A stretch of 64,000 nt of DNA, taken from contig CAXSFM010000005.1 in NCBI GenBank assembly GCA_964236735.1, positions 62,001-126,000 on the forward strand. The letters are read 5' to 3'. The position numbers were made by a program, and so were the translations under genes. Positions 1-7,888 of this stretch are shown one piece after another. A model generated the notes under the pieces. That model did no database searches. It had not been told where the DNA came from and saw nothing but the letters and a program-made list of their open reading frames with translations. This DNA comes from JAIVJG01 sp964236735. Its GTDB lineage: Bacteria > Acidobacteriota > Blastocatellia > Pyrinomonadales > Pyrinomonadaceae. How positions within the stretch are numbered: position 1 is the first letter of the stretch; every line of letters starts with the position of its first letter.

Positions 1-1011
1 CGCGCCGAGTTCCACATTCTCCGCCTCGTACTTTTCGACGAGCGCGTTCCATTCGCTCTCTTGCTGCGCGCCGCGTTCAATCGCTTCGCGGAAATGCGCG
101 AGGGCGTCGTCGGGAATGTAGAAAGTCTTGTCTTCAGGCCAGCCGAGATGACGCTTGGTTTCTTTGACGGCATCCTCGCCCGGCGCGTCCGAGTGCGCTT
201 TGCGCGTGCCTTGCGTCGGCATCCCGAAACCGATGGTCGTCTTGACGGAGATGAGCGTCGGGCGGTCGGTCACTCCTTGCGCGTCGCGGATGGCTTGATC
301 AATCGCGTCGAGGTCGTTGCCGTCGGCGACGGTCAGCGTGTGCCAGCCGTAAGACTCGAAACGTTTGGGCACGTCTTCAGAAAACGCGAGCGAGGTGAAG
401 CCTTCGATGGTGACGTGGTTGTCGTCGTAGAGATAGATGAGCCTGCCGAGTTTCAAGTGTCCGGCGAGCGAGGCGGCTTCCGATGCGACGCCCTCCATCA
501 AGTCGCCGTCCGAGACGATGGCGTAGATGTAAGAATCAATGAGCGGGAAGTTGGGGCGGTTAAACTGCGCCGCGAGGTGCGCCGCGCCGATAGCCATCCC
601 GACGCCGTTGGCGAAACCCTGTCCGAGCGGGCCGGTCGTAATCTCGACGCCGGGCGTCAAAATATTTTCCGGGTGGCCGGGCGTCTTCGAGCCGAACTGT
701 CGAAACCTCTCCAACTCCGCGAGCGGCAAATCGTAGCCCGTCAAGTGCAGCAGCGAATAGAGCAGCATCGAGCCGTGGCCGGCGGACAAAAGAAAGCGGT
801 CGCGACCGCGCCACTTCGGATTGTGCGGATTGTGACGAAGAAAGCGCGTCCACAAAACGTAAGCGAGAGGCGCGCATCCCAAGGGAAGACCGGGATGCCC
901 CGACTCCGCCTTCTGCACCGCATCGAGCGCGAGCGCGCGAATGGTATTGACGCACAGTTGATCCAAATTTGTCCCGGTGTTGTTATCCTGCGTTGGCGTT
1001 GACGCGCTCAT
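1..1011 (-). CDS. tkt: Transketolase, N-terminal half (3' end runs off the window)
   Basis: Thiamine-diphosphate enzyme of the pentose phosphate pathway and Calvin-type carbon shuffling, cytosolic. The ATG at 1011 opens a frame without a stop to the window edge, 337 residues of a family that is usually about 670. The N-terminus reads MSASTPTQDNNTGTNLDQLC, followed by the conserved substrate-loop motif SGHPGLPLG, the LSAGHGSMLLY segment, GPLGQGFANGVGMAIG, and the diphosphate-binding SDGDLMEG. These motifs are diagnostic. The pyrimidine-binding and C-terminal domains lie outside the window. A heptad-repeat hairpin sits just upstream of the start. A long plus-strand open frame over this gene is only its shadow. 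Confidence 0.95.
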   Translation of the reverse strand, partial: MSASTPTQDNNTGTNLDQLCVNTIRALALDAVQKAESGHPGLPLGCAPLAYVLWTRFLRHNPHNPKWRGRDRFLLSAGHGSMLLYSLLHLTGYDLPLAELERFRQFGSKTPGHPENILTPGVEITTGPLGQGFANGVGMAIGAAHLAAQFNRPNFPLIDSYIYAIVSDGDLMEGVASEAASLAGHLKLGRLIYLYDDNHVTIEGFTSLAFSEDVPKRFESYGWHTLTVADGNDLDAIDQAIRDAQGVTDRPTLISVKTTIGFGMPTQGTRKAHSDAPGEDAVKETKRHLGWPEDKTFYIPDDALAHFREAIERGAQQESEWNALVEKYEAENVELGA

Positions 1012-1087
1012 CTTTTTAATGTCCTCAAGTGTTAAGTTTCGACCCGCTTTGTGTTCATCTATCTATCACCCGACGTTGCACACAACA

Positions 1088-1164
1088 GAGGTTAGAGGTC
1101 AGAGGTTAGAGGTTAGTGAAAACCAGTTCCTGACTAACATCTAACCTCTGACCTCTAACCTCTG
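1088..1164. repeat. Heptad-period inverted repeat, locus 1
   Basis: The left arm (1088-1116) is four units related to GAGGTTA or GAGGTCA with an exact 7-bp period. The right arm (1134-1164) is the near-perfect reverse complement, built from TAACCTC and TGACCTC units. The pair would fold into a stem of about 24 bp with a loop of about 20 bases. It lies between the transketolase start and the end of the next gene, both read leftward. Confidence 0.85.
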
Positions 1165-1166
1165 CT

Positions 1167-1568
1167 TTACGGTGTGACAGCGCGCTTGATGCTCTTGCCG
1201 ACTTTCTTGCCGGCGCGTGCCGTGCCGATGCCGGTGTGCTTGCCGAAGCCGCCCATACCCTTGCCGAACTCTTTGCCGCCGCGCACGGGGCGTCCATGCA
1301 CGGTGTAATGCGCGAGACGCTTTGAGCCGCGTGCGGCTGAATGTCCGGCCTGACCGTAGGCGTGGCCGATGCCGTGATGACGGCGCGTGTCGCCATGTCC
1401 ACGACGATGATGATGGCCTGTCGCGTTGGCGGGCGGCGTCAGGACGCGCGGCTGATCCTGTGTGTCCTGAATTGTCGGGTGAGGGCTGGCGATGACCTGC
1501 GTCGTGGCGCGCAGCATGACCGGAGCCGCAAGGAAAATGATGGACAAGACGACGAGAAGTTTTCGCAT
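1167..1568 (-). CDS. Small secreted basic His/Gly-rich protein
   Basis: Unrecognised 133-residue protein. Residues 1-22 form a signal peptide (MRKLLVVLSIIFLAAPVML). The middle is rich in His, Arg and Gly (GHHHRRGHGDTRRHHGIGH). The C-terminal third is Gly/Lys-rich with the segment GKHTGIGTARAGKKVGKSIK. No catalytic motif is visible. The protein would be exported and strongly basic; the histidine cluster could bind metal, but this is inference. An upstream GGAGG supports the ATG at 1568. It is followed by the heptad hairpin and transketolase on the same strand. Confidence 0.6.
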   Translation of the reverse strand: MRKLLVVLSIIFLAAPVMLRATTQVIASPHPTIQDTQDQPRVLTPPANATGHHHRRGHGDTRRHHGIGHAYGQAGHSAARGSKRLAHYTVHGRPVRGGKEFGKGMGGFGKHTGIGTARAGKKVGKSIKRAVTP

Positions 1569-1703
1569 TCTACTTTAATCCTCCGTGTTCCCTGCCGGGA
1601 ACGTCTTACATGAAATATTTTTGGGAAGTGCATCGGCATTCTAACATCTCTGACGTATGGAACATCAACGACAGGCGAGTCTCAGTCTCAGGAAAGCTTG
1701 AAC

Positions 1704-1740
1704 GAAGAAAAAGCCCCGACGATTTTTATAACGTCGGGAC
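1704..1740 (-). terminator. Rho-independent terminator of the subtilase gene
   Basis: On the minus strand, GTCCCGACG and CGTCGGGGC form a strong stem with a short A/T-rich loop, followed directly by CTTTTTCTT. It lies 46 bases after the subtilase stop codon. Confidence 0.85.
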
Positions 1741-1785
1741 TTCAACTTTTCCGCCGCGAACAAATCCATCTACTCGTCGCTTCGT

Positions 1786-3267
1786 TTATTTTCCCGTCTT
1801 CGCTCCGACGGCGCGCGCCGCGTTGATGCGTCCGCCGCTCACGACCTTGCCTTGCAGCGCGTCGAGCTTGTCGGTGGAATCAATCAGACGCTGCTTCAAA
1901 TCCTGCACGGACATGTTCGGCTCGACCGAGAGGACGAGCGCGGCGACGCCCGCCACGACCGGCGTCGCCATCGAAGTGCCGGAGTGTTCCTCGTACTGGC
2001 CGTTGAGCCATGTGCTCATAATCTCCTTGCCGGGCGCTGCGACCTGCACGCTCTTCGCGCCGAAGTTCGAGAAGCTCGCGAGTCCGTCATTGCGGTCGAG
2101 CGCGGCGACGCTGAGAACATTAGTGAGCGTCGTGCTATAGCTCGAAGGATAATGCGGCTGGCGATCCGTGTCGGCGGTGGAATTGCCGGCGGCGGCGATA
2201 AACAGGATGCCCTCCTCGCCCGCCTTGCGTATCACGTCTTCGAGCGCGCGCGACTTGCGCGTCGAACCCCAACTCGCGCTGATGATGCGGACGTTGACGC
2301 CGTGTTGCTTGCGGTCAATCACGTAGTTGATCGCCTCAATCGCGTCCTTCGTCGTGCCGAAGCCGCCCTTCGACATGAACTTCAACGGCATGATTTCGAC
2401 TTTCCAGTTGACGCCCGCGATGCCTTCGTTGTTGTCGCCTTCCGCGCCGATGATACCCGCGCAGTGCGTGCCGTGACCGTTGTCGTCCATCGGGTCGCGC
2501 GCGTTGTCGGCAGCGTTGAAGCCATGCACGTCGTCAATCACATCGAGGTCTTCGTCCTTGTAAGCCGGGACGTTCGCGGGGCGCGTCCAGATGTTGCCCT
2601 TGAGGTCTTGATGCGTGTAATCAACTCCGCTGTCGAGCACGGCGACGACTACTTTGTCGCTCCCGTGCGTCTTCTTCCAAGCGTCGAGCGCGCTGATGTC
2701 GGCCTGCGCCAGACCGTTGCGCTGCCCCGTGTTGACGAGCGCCCACTGCTCGTTGAGCATCGGATCGTTGGGCGTTTCATTCAACGCCGAGACGATGCGG
2801 CGCGTCGTCGTTGTCGTCTGCGACTGATCGTCGTGCCAGCCGTCAAAGTTTTCTTCGACGTAAGCGACTTCGGGCAGGTGACTATAATCGGCAATGACTT
2901 GCTCGATGTCTTCGCCGTCTTCGTCGTTGATGCCGACCAGCCCGTTGACGGATTCGATCTCATCCTCAATCTGGTCGTTGAGGCCGTCGGTGATTTCCTC
3001 TATCCGCGCGTCCGACACGCCGGGACGAAAACGCACGAGCACTTCCGGCTCGTCCAGATTTTCCTCTTCGTCGCCGTCAGCAGCGGTCGCGGCGGCTTCG
3101 TCCTGCGGCGAGCCTGTATCGTCAGACGGCTCGCCGCGCATCACGAGTTCTCCCGTGACGTGAGCCGGGTTGGAAGCGTGCCAGCGACGGATGCCGCCCG
3201 CGAGAGCCGCCGCCAGTACAAACGCCAGCACCAGCGCCAGCCGCCCGAATAATTTTTGTCGGTTCAT
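1786..3267 (-). CDS. Secreted subtilisin-like serine protease (S8 family)
   Basis: Exported endopeptidase of 493 residues. Residues 1-25 are a signal peptide or membrane anchor (ALVLAFVLAAALAGG). Residues 33-75 are an acidic linker, and about 75-140 a fervidolysin-type propeptide (EVLVRFRPGV to VAYVEENFD). The catalytic domain follows with Asp212 in AVLDSGVD, His265 in GHGTHCAG, the oxyanion Asn362 in AAAGNS, and Ser432 in SGTSMATPVVAG. All triad residues are present, so it should be active after propeptide removal. There is no clear C-terminal accessory domain. A small gene ends 12 bases upstream, suggesting one transcript, and a good terminator follows. Confidence 0.93.
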   Translation of the reverse strand: MNRQKLFGRLALVLAFVLAAALAGGIRRWHASNPAHVTGELVMRGEPSDDTGSPQDEAAATAADGDEEENLDEPEVLVRFRPGVSDARIEEITDGLNDQIEDEIESVNGLVGINDEDGEDIEQVIADYSHLPEVAYVEENFDGWHDDQSQTTTTTRRIVSALNETPNDPMLNEQWALVNTGQRNGLAQADISALDAWKKTHGSDKVVVAVLDSGVDYTHQDLKGNIWTRPANVPAYKDEDLDVIDDVHGFNAADNARDPMDDNGHGTHCAGIIGAEGDNNEGIAGVNWKVEIMPLKFMSKGGFGTTKDAIEAINYVIDRKQHGVNVRIISASWGSTRKSRALEDVIRKAGEEGILFIAAAGNSTADTDRQPHYPSSYSTTLTNVLSVAALDRNDGLASFSNFGAKSVQVAAPGKEIMSTWLNGQYEEHSGTSMATPVVAGVAALVLSVEPNMSVQDLKQRLIDSTDKLDALQGKVVSGGRINAARAVGAKTGK

Positions 3268-3279
3268 TGTCTTACCTCA

Positions 3280-3555
3280 TTAAATCTTGTAGTTCGTGCC
3301 CTTGAATTTGTAGAGCCGGAGTTGATTCCGGTTGCCACGATATTCGTAATTTTTGCCGGCGGCGCGCAGGCGTATGCGCCAGCCCGGCGTAATCATCATC
3401 CCGCTCATCTCGCCGCGGACGGGCGCGCCGAGCGAGGCATCTGGAAAGTCTGCGTCCTCGACCGCTGCCTCTTTGACTTCGCTTTCCGCGACGCCCAGCC
3501 GCGCAGCCAGATCAGCCCGCGCACGCTCGACCGCACTCTCTCTGTCATAGGCCAT
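3280..3555 (-). CDS. Small protein of an uncharacterised family (PDASLG/ITPGWRI type)
   Basis: A 91-residue protein beginning MAYDRESAVERARADLAARL. It has the pattern D-L-A-x-R-L-G followed by V-E-D-A-D-F-P-D-A-S-L-G-A-P and M-I-T-P-G-W-R-I. I know this pattern from small uncharacterised bacterial proteins in which the end (KNYEYRGN) forms a beta-rich domain. The frame is open further upstream to 3651, but the start at 3555 has a GGGGAG upstream and matches the family start. No signal peptide at this start. It is immediately upstream of the subtilase gene, so a role with the protease (chaperone or inhibitor) is possible but unproven. Confidence 0.65.
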   Translation of the reverse strand: MAYDRESAVERARADLAARLGVAESEVKEAAVEDADFPDASLGAPVRGEMSGMMITPGWRIRLRAAGKNYEYRGNRNQLRLYKFKGTNYKI

Positions 3556-3708
3556 TCGCGTTCTCAACTCCCCACCGTTAATTTTCCGTCTCGACTCGCC
3601 CGCATAACTACTACGAAGATGGCGACGACAGCGTTTCGTTGACGCACTCAACCCGCAAAAATATTCTGCGCCCGCGCGAGGCGGTTCGTCAAAGTTTGAG
3701 AGAAGAGA

Positions 3709-3824
3709 GCGATCAGCAGCCAGCTTTCAGCGATCAGCTTTTTTGATTTGAATGTGCAGATAAGTTTTGAAGATGAAGCGGAAGAGAGTTAACTGCTGAT
3801 TGCTGAAAGCTGACTGCTAATCGC
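3709..3824. repeat. Heptad-period inverted repeat, locus 2
   Basis: Left arm 3709-3738 is made of 7-bp units of the type GCGATCA and GCAGCCA. Right arm 3795-3824 is made of GCTGATT and GCTGAAA units and is complementary. The loop is about 56 bases. It ends 3 bases from the rsmE stop codon, so it would form the 3' end of the rsmE transcript. Confidence 0.8.
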
Positions 3825-3826
3825 TT

Positions 3827-4606
3827 TTATCCGAGATCGCCGAGCAGATGCTGCAAGAGCGTGACGGCGACGATGGCGGCGGTCTCCGCGCGCATCGTGC
3901 GCCCGCCGAGCGTCAACACTTCCCATCCTGCCGCGCACACTGCTTCGATTTCATCATCCGCCCAACCGCCCTCCGGCCCGACCAGCGCCGTCACGACGCA
4001 CGTCGTTCGCTCCTGCCACTCGCTTATCGTCTCGACCAATCCACGCCCGCCTCGCTCCGCAAACATCACGCGCCGCACGTCATCGTCCGTCGCCTGCTCC
4101 TCGACGAGCGCAGCGAACGCGACTGGCTCGGATATTTCCGGCACGCGCGCGCGGCCTGATTGCTTGGCGGCTTCCAGCGCGAGCCGTCGCCAGCGTTCCA
4201 CACGCCGCGACGCATCACGCGCATCGTGCGGGCGCACATCGGCGCGCTTCGTCAGCAACGGCACGATGCTCGACACGCCTAACTCCGTCGCCTTCTGCAC
4301 GACGAGATCGAACTTCTCGCCCTTCAACAGCGCGACGCCGAGCGTCAGCCGGAGCGTTGATTCGGGACGCTGCGGCTCGACTTCCGCGCGCACGTCGAGC
4401 GTCGCCGAAACATGCGACCCGCGCCCCGCCAGCGTTCGCACAACGCAGGAAAACTCACGCCCCTCGCCGTCGAACACGAACGCCTCGTCACCCTCGCGCA
4501 GGCGTAGCACATCGCGCAAATGCCTCGCCTCTTCCGACGACAGCGTGACCGCCGCGCCGTCAGACGCGAACGAATCGGGCGGTGCATAGAACCTTCGTCG
4601 TGTCAT
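3827..4606 (-). CDS. rsmE: 16S rRNA (uracil1498-N3)-methyltransferase
   Basis: SPOUT-fold methyltransferase that methylates N3 of U1498 in 16S rRNA using S-adenosylmethionine. From the ATG at 4606 (MTRRRFYAPPDSF) it has 259 residues, close to the family norm. The N-terminal PUA-like part carries the segment HLRDVLRLREGD. The C-terminal knot has ALLKGEKFDLVVQKATELGV, then GPEGGW and LGGRTMRAETA, the cofactor-binding signature of the family. It is followed upstream by prmA, another translation-linked methyltransferase, on the same strand. Confidence 0.95.
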   Translation of the reverse strand: MTRRRFYAPPDSFASDGAAVTLSSEEARHLRDVLRLREGDEAFVFDGEGREFSCVVRTLAGRGSHVSATLDVRAEVEPQRPESTLRLTLGVALLKGEKFDLVVQKATELGVSSIVPLLTKRADVRPHDARDASRRVERWRRLALEAAKQSGRARVPEISEPVAFAALVEEQATDDDVRRVMFAERGGRGLVETISEWQERTTCVVTALVGPEGGWADDEIEAVCAAGWEVLTLGGRTMRAETAAIVAVTLLQHLLGDLG

Positions 4607-4627
4607 GGAAAACAATCAAGAAGAATT

Positions 4628-4768
4628 AACAGAGATGGACAGGATGTCGGAAGAAATGATGAATGATGAATGCGGAATGATGAATAAAATCAAGGATGCC
4701 TTTGTCTTTCATTCATCACTCATCATTCCGCATTCATCATTTGTCTTCAATCCTGTCCATCCGTGTTA
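4628..4768. repeat. Heptad-period inverted repeat with nested outer arms, locus 3
   Basis: The inner left arm (4655-4685) is four AATGATG-type units, one of them AATGCGG. The inner right arm (4711-4740) is the complement (ATTCATC, ATTCCGC). Outside these, 4628-4645 and 4750-4767 form a second pair of arms (ATGGACAGGAT against ATCCTGTCCAT) that are not heptads. The outer right arm runs into the prmA stop codon. Confidence 0.8.
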
Positions 4769-5644
4769 AATGATGAGCGCGACCCACTCGCCGTCTTGTG
4801 TCACAGCGCAGCGTTCGACGCCGAGTTCGTGCAGCCGCGCGCGGACAAGCTCGGTTTGCGTTTCAAGGATGCCCGACAGGATGAGACGCCCGCAGGTCGC
4901 GCCGACAAGCGCGGGCAGCAGCGGCAGGATGACATCGGCGGTCAGATTCGCGCAGACGCAACCGGCGGAAGCGGTCGCCTCGTCCACTGTGCCGACGCGA
5001 AAATCTATCCGTTCGACGACGCCGTTGAGCCGCGCATTTTCGTGCGCGATGGTGACGGCGACGGGGTCTGTGTCGCAGGCTTCGACGCGCGCTGTCGGGC
5101 ACAGTTTGGCGGCGGCGATGGCGAGAATGCCCGTGCCCGTGCCCACGTCGAGAAAGCTCTGGCCGTGAAAATGTTCCTCAATCGCGGCGAGACACAGCCG
5201 CGTCGTCTCGTGCGTGCCCGTCCCGAAGGCCATGCCCGGCTCGACGCGAATCACGAGCTTGCCGTTAACCTCACCGTCCTCATCAACGCCGATCTCGCTC
5301 CACGGCGGCGCGACGATAAACGCGCCCGTCTCGACCGGCTGCCAGTTGCGCTTCCACTCGGCGAGCCAGTCGTGCTCGGCCACCTCGCGCGCTCCTATCT
5401 CGCGCACGTCCGACGACTGAAGCGCATAAATACGAAGCGCGTCCGCGAGCGACGCGCGCACCTCTTCGATTGCCGGCAGCGTCTCGAAAAAAGCCGAGAC
5501 ACGAATCCACGCCGCGCCGTCATCAACGTCGCCCCCGACGCCCACGGCCTCCGCCGTGCCGAGCGCGCCCGCCTCCATCAAAGCATATTCGACCGCCTCG
5601 CGCGCCCGCGCCGCCAGCGTTACATCCAGCGCATACCAGTTCAT
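4766..5644 (-). CDS. prmA: Ribosomal protein L11 methyltransferase
   Basis: Trimethylates ribosomal protein L11 in the cytosol. The 292-residue protein has the PrmA N-terminal domain (MNWYALDVTLAARAREAVEY) and a Rossmann methyltransferase domain with the motif PGMAFGTGTHETTRLCL, followed by FLDVGTGTGILAIAAAKL (SAM-binding motif I) and CVCANLTADVILPLL (the N-L-T variant of motif IV). The length and motif order fit the family. The start ATG at 5644 is followed upstream by a heptad hairpin. The gene sits between era and rsmE, all read leftward, and could be co-transcribed with them. Confidence 0.95.
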   Translation of the reverse strand: MNWYALDVTLAARAREAVEYALMEAGALGTAEAVGVGGDVDDGAAWIRVSAFFETLPAIEEVRASLADALRIYALQSSDVREIGAREVAEHDWLAEWKRNWQPVETGAFIVAPPWSEIGVDEDGEVNGKLVIRVEPGMAFGTGTHETTRLCLAAIEEHFHGQSFLDVGTGTGILAIAAAKLCPTARVEACDTDPVAVTIAHENARLNGVVERIDFRVGTVDEATASAGCVCANLTADVILPLLPALVGATCGRLILSGILETQTELVRARLHELGVERCAVTQDGEWVALII

Positions 5645-5647
5645 AAC

Positions 5648-5731
5648 GATGAGTGATAAGTGATGAGTGATAAGTGATGAGAAAGAAAAAGACTTGTCTT
5701 AACTCATCACTTATCACTCATCACTTATCAC
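5648..5731. repeat. Heptad-period inverted repeat, locus 4
   Basis: Left arm 5648-5681 alternates GTGATAA and GTGATGA units. Right arm 5703-5731 alternates CTCATCA and CTTATCA and is perfectly complementary for about 29 bp. The loop is 21 bases (GAAAGAAAAAGACTTGTC is its core). It fills nearly the whole gap between the era stop and the prmA start. This is the clearest example of the family. Confidence 0.9.
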
Positions 5732-5735
5732 TTTT

Positions 5736-6662
5736 TCATCTCCCCTTCTCGTTGATTCCCATGTCGTTGAGCGCGCGCGCGGAGTTGCGCCAGTCTTCCT
5801 CGACCTTGACGAAGAGTTCGAGATAGACGCGATGCCCGATGAGACGCTCGATGTCTTGCCGCGCGCGCGTGCCGATGTCTTTGATACGCGAGCCGGCGCG
5901 ACCGACGACGATTTTTTTCTGCGACGCGCGCTCGACGAAGATGGCGCAATGAATGCGCGTCATGTCTGCGCTCACGTCCTCGTAGCTTTCGGTGAGGACG
6001 GCAGTGACGTAGGGCAATTCTTCGCCCGTCGTGTGCAGAATTTTCTCGCGGACGATTTCGGCGACGAGGACGCGCAGGGGCTGATCGGTCAATTCGTCTT
6101 CATCGAAGATGGCTTCGCCTTCGGGCAAGTGCTTGATGATTTCCGCGAGCAGCACGTCGAGCATGTCGCCCTTCTTCGCCGAGAGCGGGACAACCTCGCG
6201 CCAGCCGTTCTCATGCTCGTGCCCGTACCATTCCATGAGCGGCAGCAGTTGCGACTTGTCTTCGAGCTTGTCCGTCTTGTTGAGCAAAAGCAGCGCGGGC
6301 TTCGCGGATTGTTTGACGAGGTCGAGCACAAAGCGGTCGCCGTTGCCGGTTGAAACCGAAGCGTCGCGTATCAAACACACGAGGTCAACCGCTGCGAGCG
6401 CATCATGCACGGCGGACATCATGCGTCGGTTGAGGAGATAACCCGGCTGATGCACGCCCGGCGTGTCCACCAGCACGATCTGCCCGTCGGCGCGCGTGAT
6501 GACGCCCTGTATGCGATGGCGCGTCGTCTGCGGCTTGTTCGACACCGCCGCGATCTTCTCGCCCACGAGCCGGTTCAACAGAGTAGATTTGCCCGCATTC
6601 GGTCGCCCGACGAGCGCGACGTAGCCGCTACGATATGCTTTCCCGCTCTGGTTCTCAGACAT
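5736..6662 (-). CDS. era: GTPase Era
   Basis: Essential GTPase that binds 16S rRNA during 30S subunit maturation. The GTPase domain shows G1 GRPNAGKST, G2 region TTRHRI, G3 DTPG, and G4 NKTD at about residue 155. The C-terminal KH domain carries the segment IVVGRAGSRIKDIGTRARQ, typical of Era. From the ATG at 6662 it has 308 residues. A GTG at 6674 in the same frame would overlap the stop of the preceding gene (TAGTG), but the product from 6662 matches the usual start better. Confidence 0.96.
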   Translation of the reverse strand: MSENQSGKAYRSGYVALVGRPNAGKSTLLNRLVGEKIAAVSNKPQTTRHRIQGVITRADGQIVLVDTPGVHQPGYLLNRRMMSAVHDALAAVDLVCLIRDASVSTGNGDRFVLDLVKQSAKPALLLLNKTDKLEDKSQLLPLMEWYGHEHENGWREVVPLSAKKGDMLDVLLAEIIKHLPEGEAIFDEDELTDQPLRVLVAEIVREKILHTTGEELPYVTAVLTESYEDVSADMTRIHCAIFVERASQKKIVVGRAGSRIKDIGTRARQDIERLIGHRVYLELFVKVEEDWRNSARALNDMGINEKGR

Positions 6663-6673
6663 AGCTGTGAGCA

Positions 6674-7876
6674 CTATTCTTCAAGAGGTTTAGCGCGTTG
6701 GATGCTTTCAATAAATTTATCCACGATTGACTTGAATTGATTTACGTCCACTTCAATAATGAATCGCGCAAGGTCAATTCGAGCCTCTGGCATTTGCAGC
6801 AACTCTCTTAATTTGATCTCGTAAGTGCTGGCGATGTCGGGGTTGAAACCGGCCACCACTAATTTCTCTCTGATGTATTTAGGCCACGAGTTCAAGCCAC
6901 CCTTTTTACTGATGTAGAACAATGGAACCTGTTGCCCTGTTCCTTGAATGTCTGCTTTAACCGATACCGAGCTATCGGTAGTGGTAACCTCAATGCCATC
7001 CCTTCCCGTATAACTAGCGATAAGTTGGCGAGCTTTATCAAAACTGTCGGGCGACCGTTCCTTGAGCTGTTCCCAAAAATCTCCTTCGGCTAATGATACC
7101 CTTTTGCGTTTGCCCTCTTTGATCTCTGCTTTTTCTTGTCGTACCTCAACTTGGGGGACATCTCCGTTCACTACAGTAACTTCCACCACCGAACGTTCAA
7201 TTATCTCAGTGCGGGCAACGATGCGTGGAACAACGAGAAGCGGCCAGTTCTCATTTTCGTTCGTCAAAAAGCATTGCAACTCGACAAGGGCAACCTCTAT
7301 AGCGAGTCCCGGATGCCTGTTGACGTAACTCACCATATCAATCACAGGCTGCCTTATTTTATCGCCGACAACGAGCGTGAGAAATCGCCCAAGCTTTAAG
7401 TTCTTGGCAACTGCCTCTTCAAAGAAATCTCTTCCGCGTTCGACCGGCCCTAATTTATGTTCGACCCAATCTATTAAATCCAGTTCGGCATGTTCGTATT
7501 TTTTGGTATAGAGCCTGACCGCATCGTTAAGCTTTTCGTAATTCCATTTCGAGAGTGAACTTCCATAGTCAATGGCTTGAGCTACTACTTCCCGTCTCGA
7601 CTCAGGGTTGCGCCAGAGCTTCGTCTCTACCAGCACTAAATATCCACTGTGGCTGATAAATAAGTTGTCTATCGGGCCGCTCGCTGTTGAAACTTCGCGC
7701 CCGATAGATACCAATGGATAAAAGACAGATTCGATTTCGGCTACCGGCAGGATGTCGGGATACTTGCGTAAAAGTTCTTGCAGCCAATCTTCTTTGAAAG
7801 GGCGATCTTCCGAGTGTGGAGGTTGAAGTCTTCGCCCTGACGCATCTTGATTGATTAAAAAAGGGTGTGCTTTCAT
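6674..7876 (-). CDS. PD-(D/E)XK nuclease-like protein of unknown role
   Basis: A 400-residue protein with a restriction-endonuclease-like core. Asp70 in GPIDNLF, then the strand YLVLVETKLW gives Glu84 and Lys86, and Gln100 follows in VVAQAIDY, so the D-x13-E-x-K plus Q pattern is complete. The middle (about 130-250) is unrecognised. Residues 255-400 contain a region with FYISKKGGLNSWPKYIREKL that may be a second domain. The gene is clearly richer in A and T than its neighbours, which suggests acquisition. It overlaps or abuts era. A defence or repair nuclease is possible; the sequence alone does not decide. Confidence 0.7.
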   Translation of the reverse strand: MKAHPFLINQDASGRRLQPPHSEDRPFKEDWLQELLRKYPDILPVAEIESVFYPLVSIGREVSTASGPIDNLFISHSGYLVLVETKLWRNPESRREVVAQAIDYGSSLSKWNYEKLNDAVRLYTKKYEHAELDLIDWVEHKLGPVERGRDFFEEAVAKNLKLGRFLTLVVGDKIRQPVIDMVSYVNRHPGLAIEVALVELQCFLTNENENWPLLVVPRIVARTEIIERSVVEVTVVNGDVPQVEVRQEKAEIKEGKRKRVSLAEGDFWEQLKERSPDSFDKARQLIASYTGRDGIEVTTTDSSVSVKADIQGTGQQVPLFYISKKGGLNSWPKYIREKLVVAGFNPDIASTYEIKLRELLQMPEARIDLARFIIEVDVNQFKSIVDKFIESIQRAKPLEE

Positions 7877-7888
7877 GTTTCTATTCTC

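Noticed and set aside
61..1002. 313-codon plus-strand frame
   Set aside because: Shadow of the transketolase gene, which has clear family motifs on the minus strand.
1852..3252. 466-codon plus-strand frame
   Set aside because: Lies wholly over the subtilisin-like gene, Arg/Val/Asp-rich without domains.
1088..5731. CRISPR arrays
   Set aside because: The repeats have a 7-bp period, no spacers, and are arranged as inverted arms; no cas genes are present.
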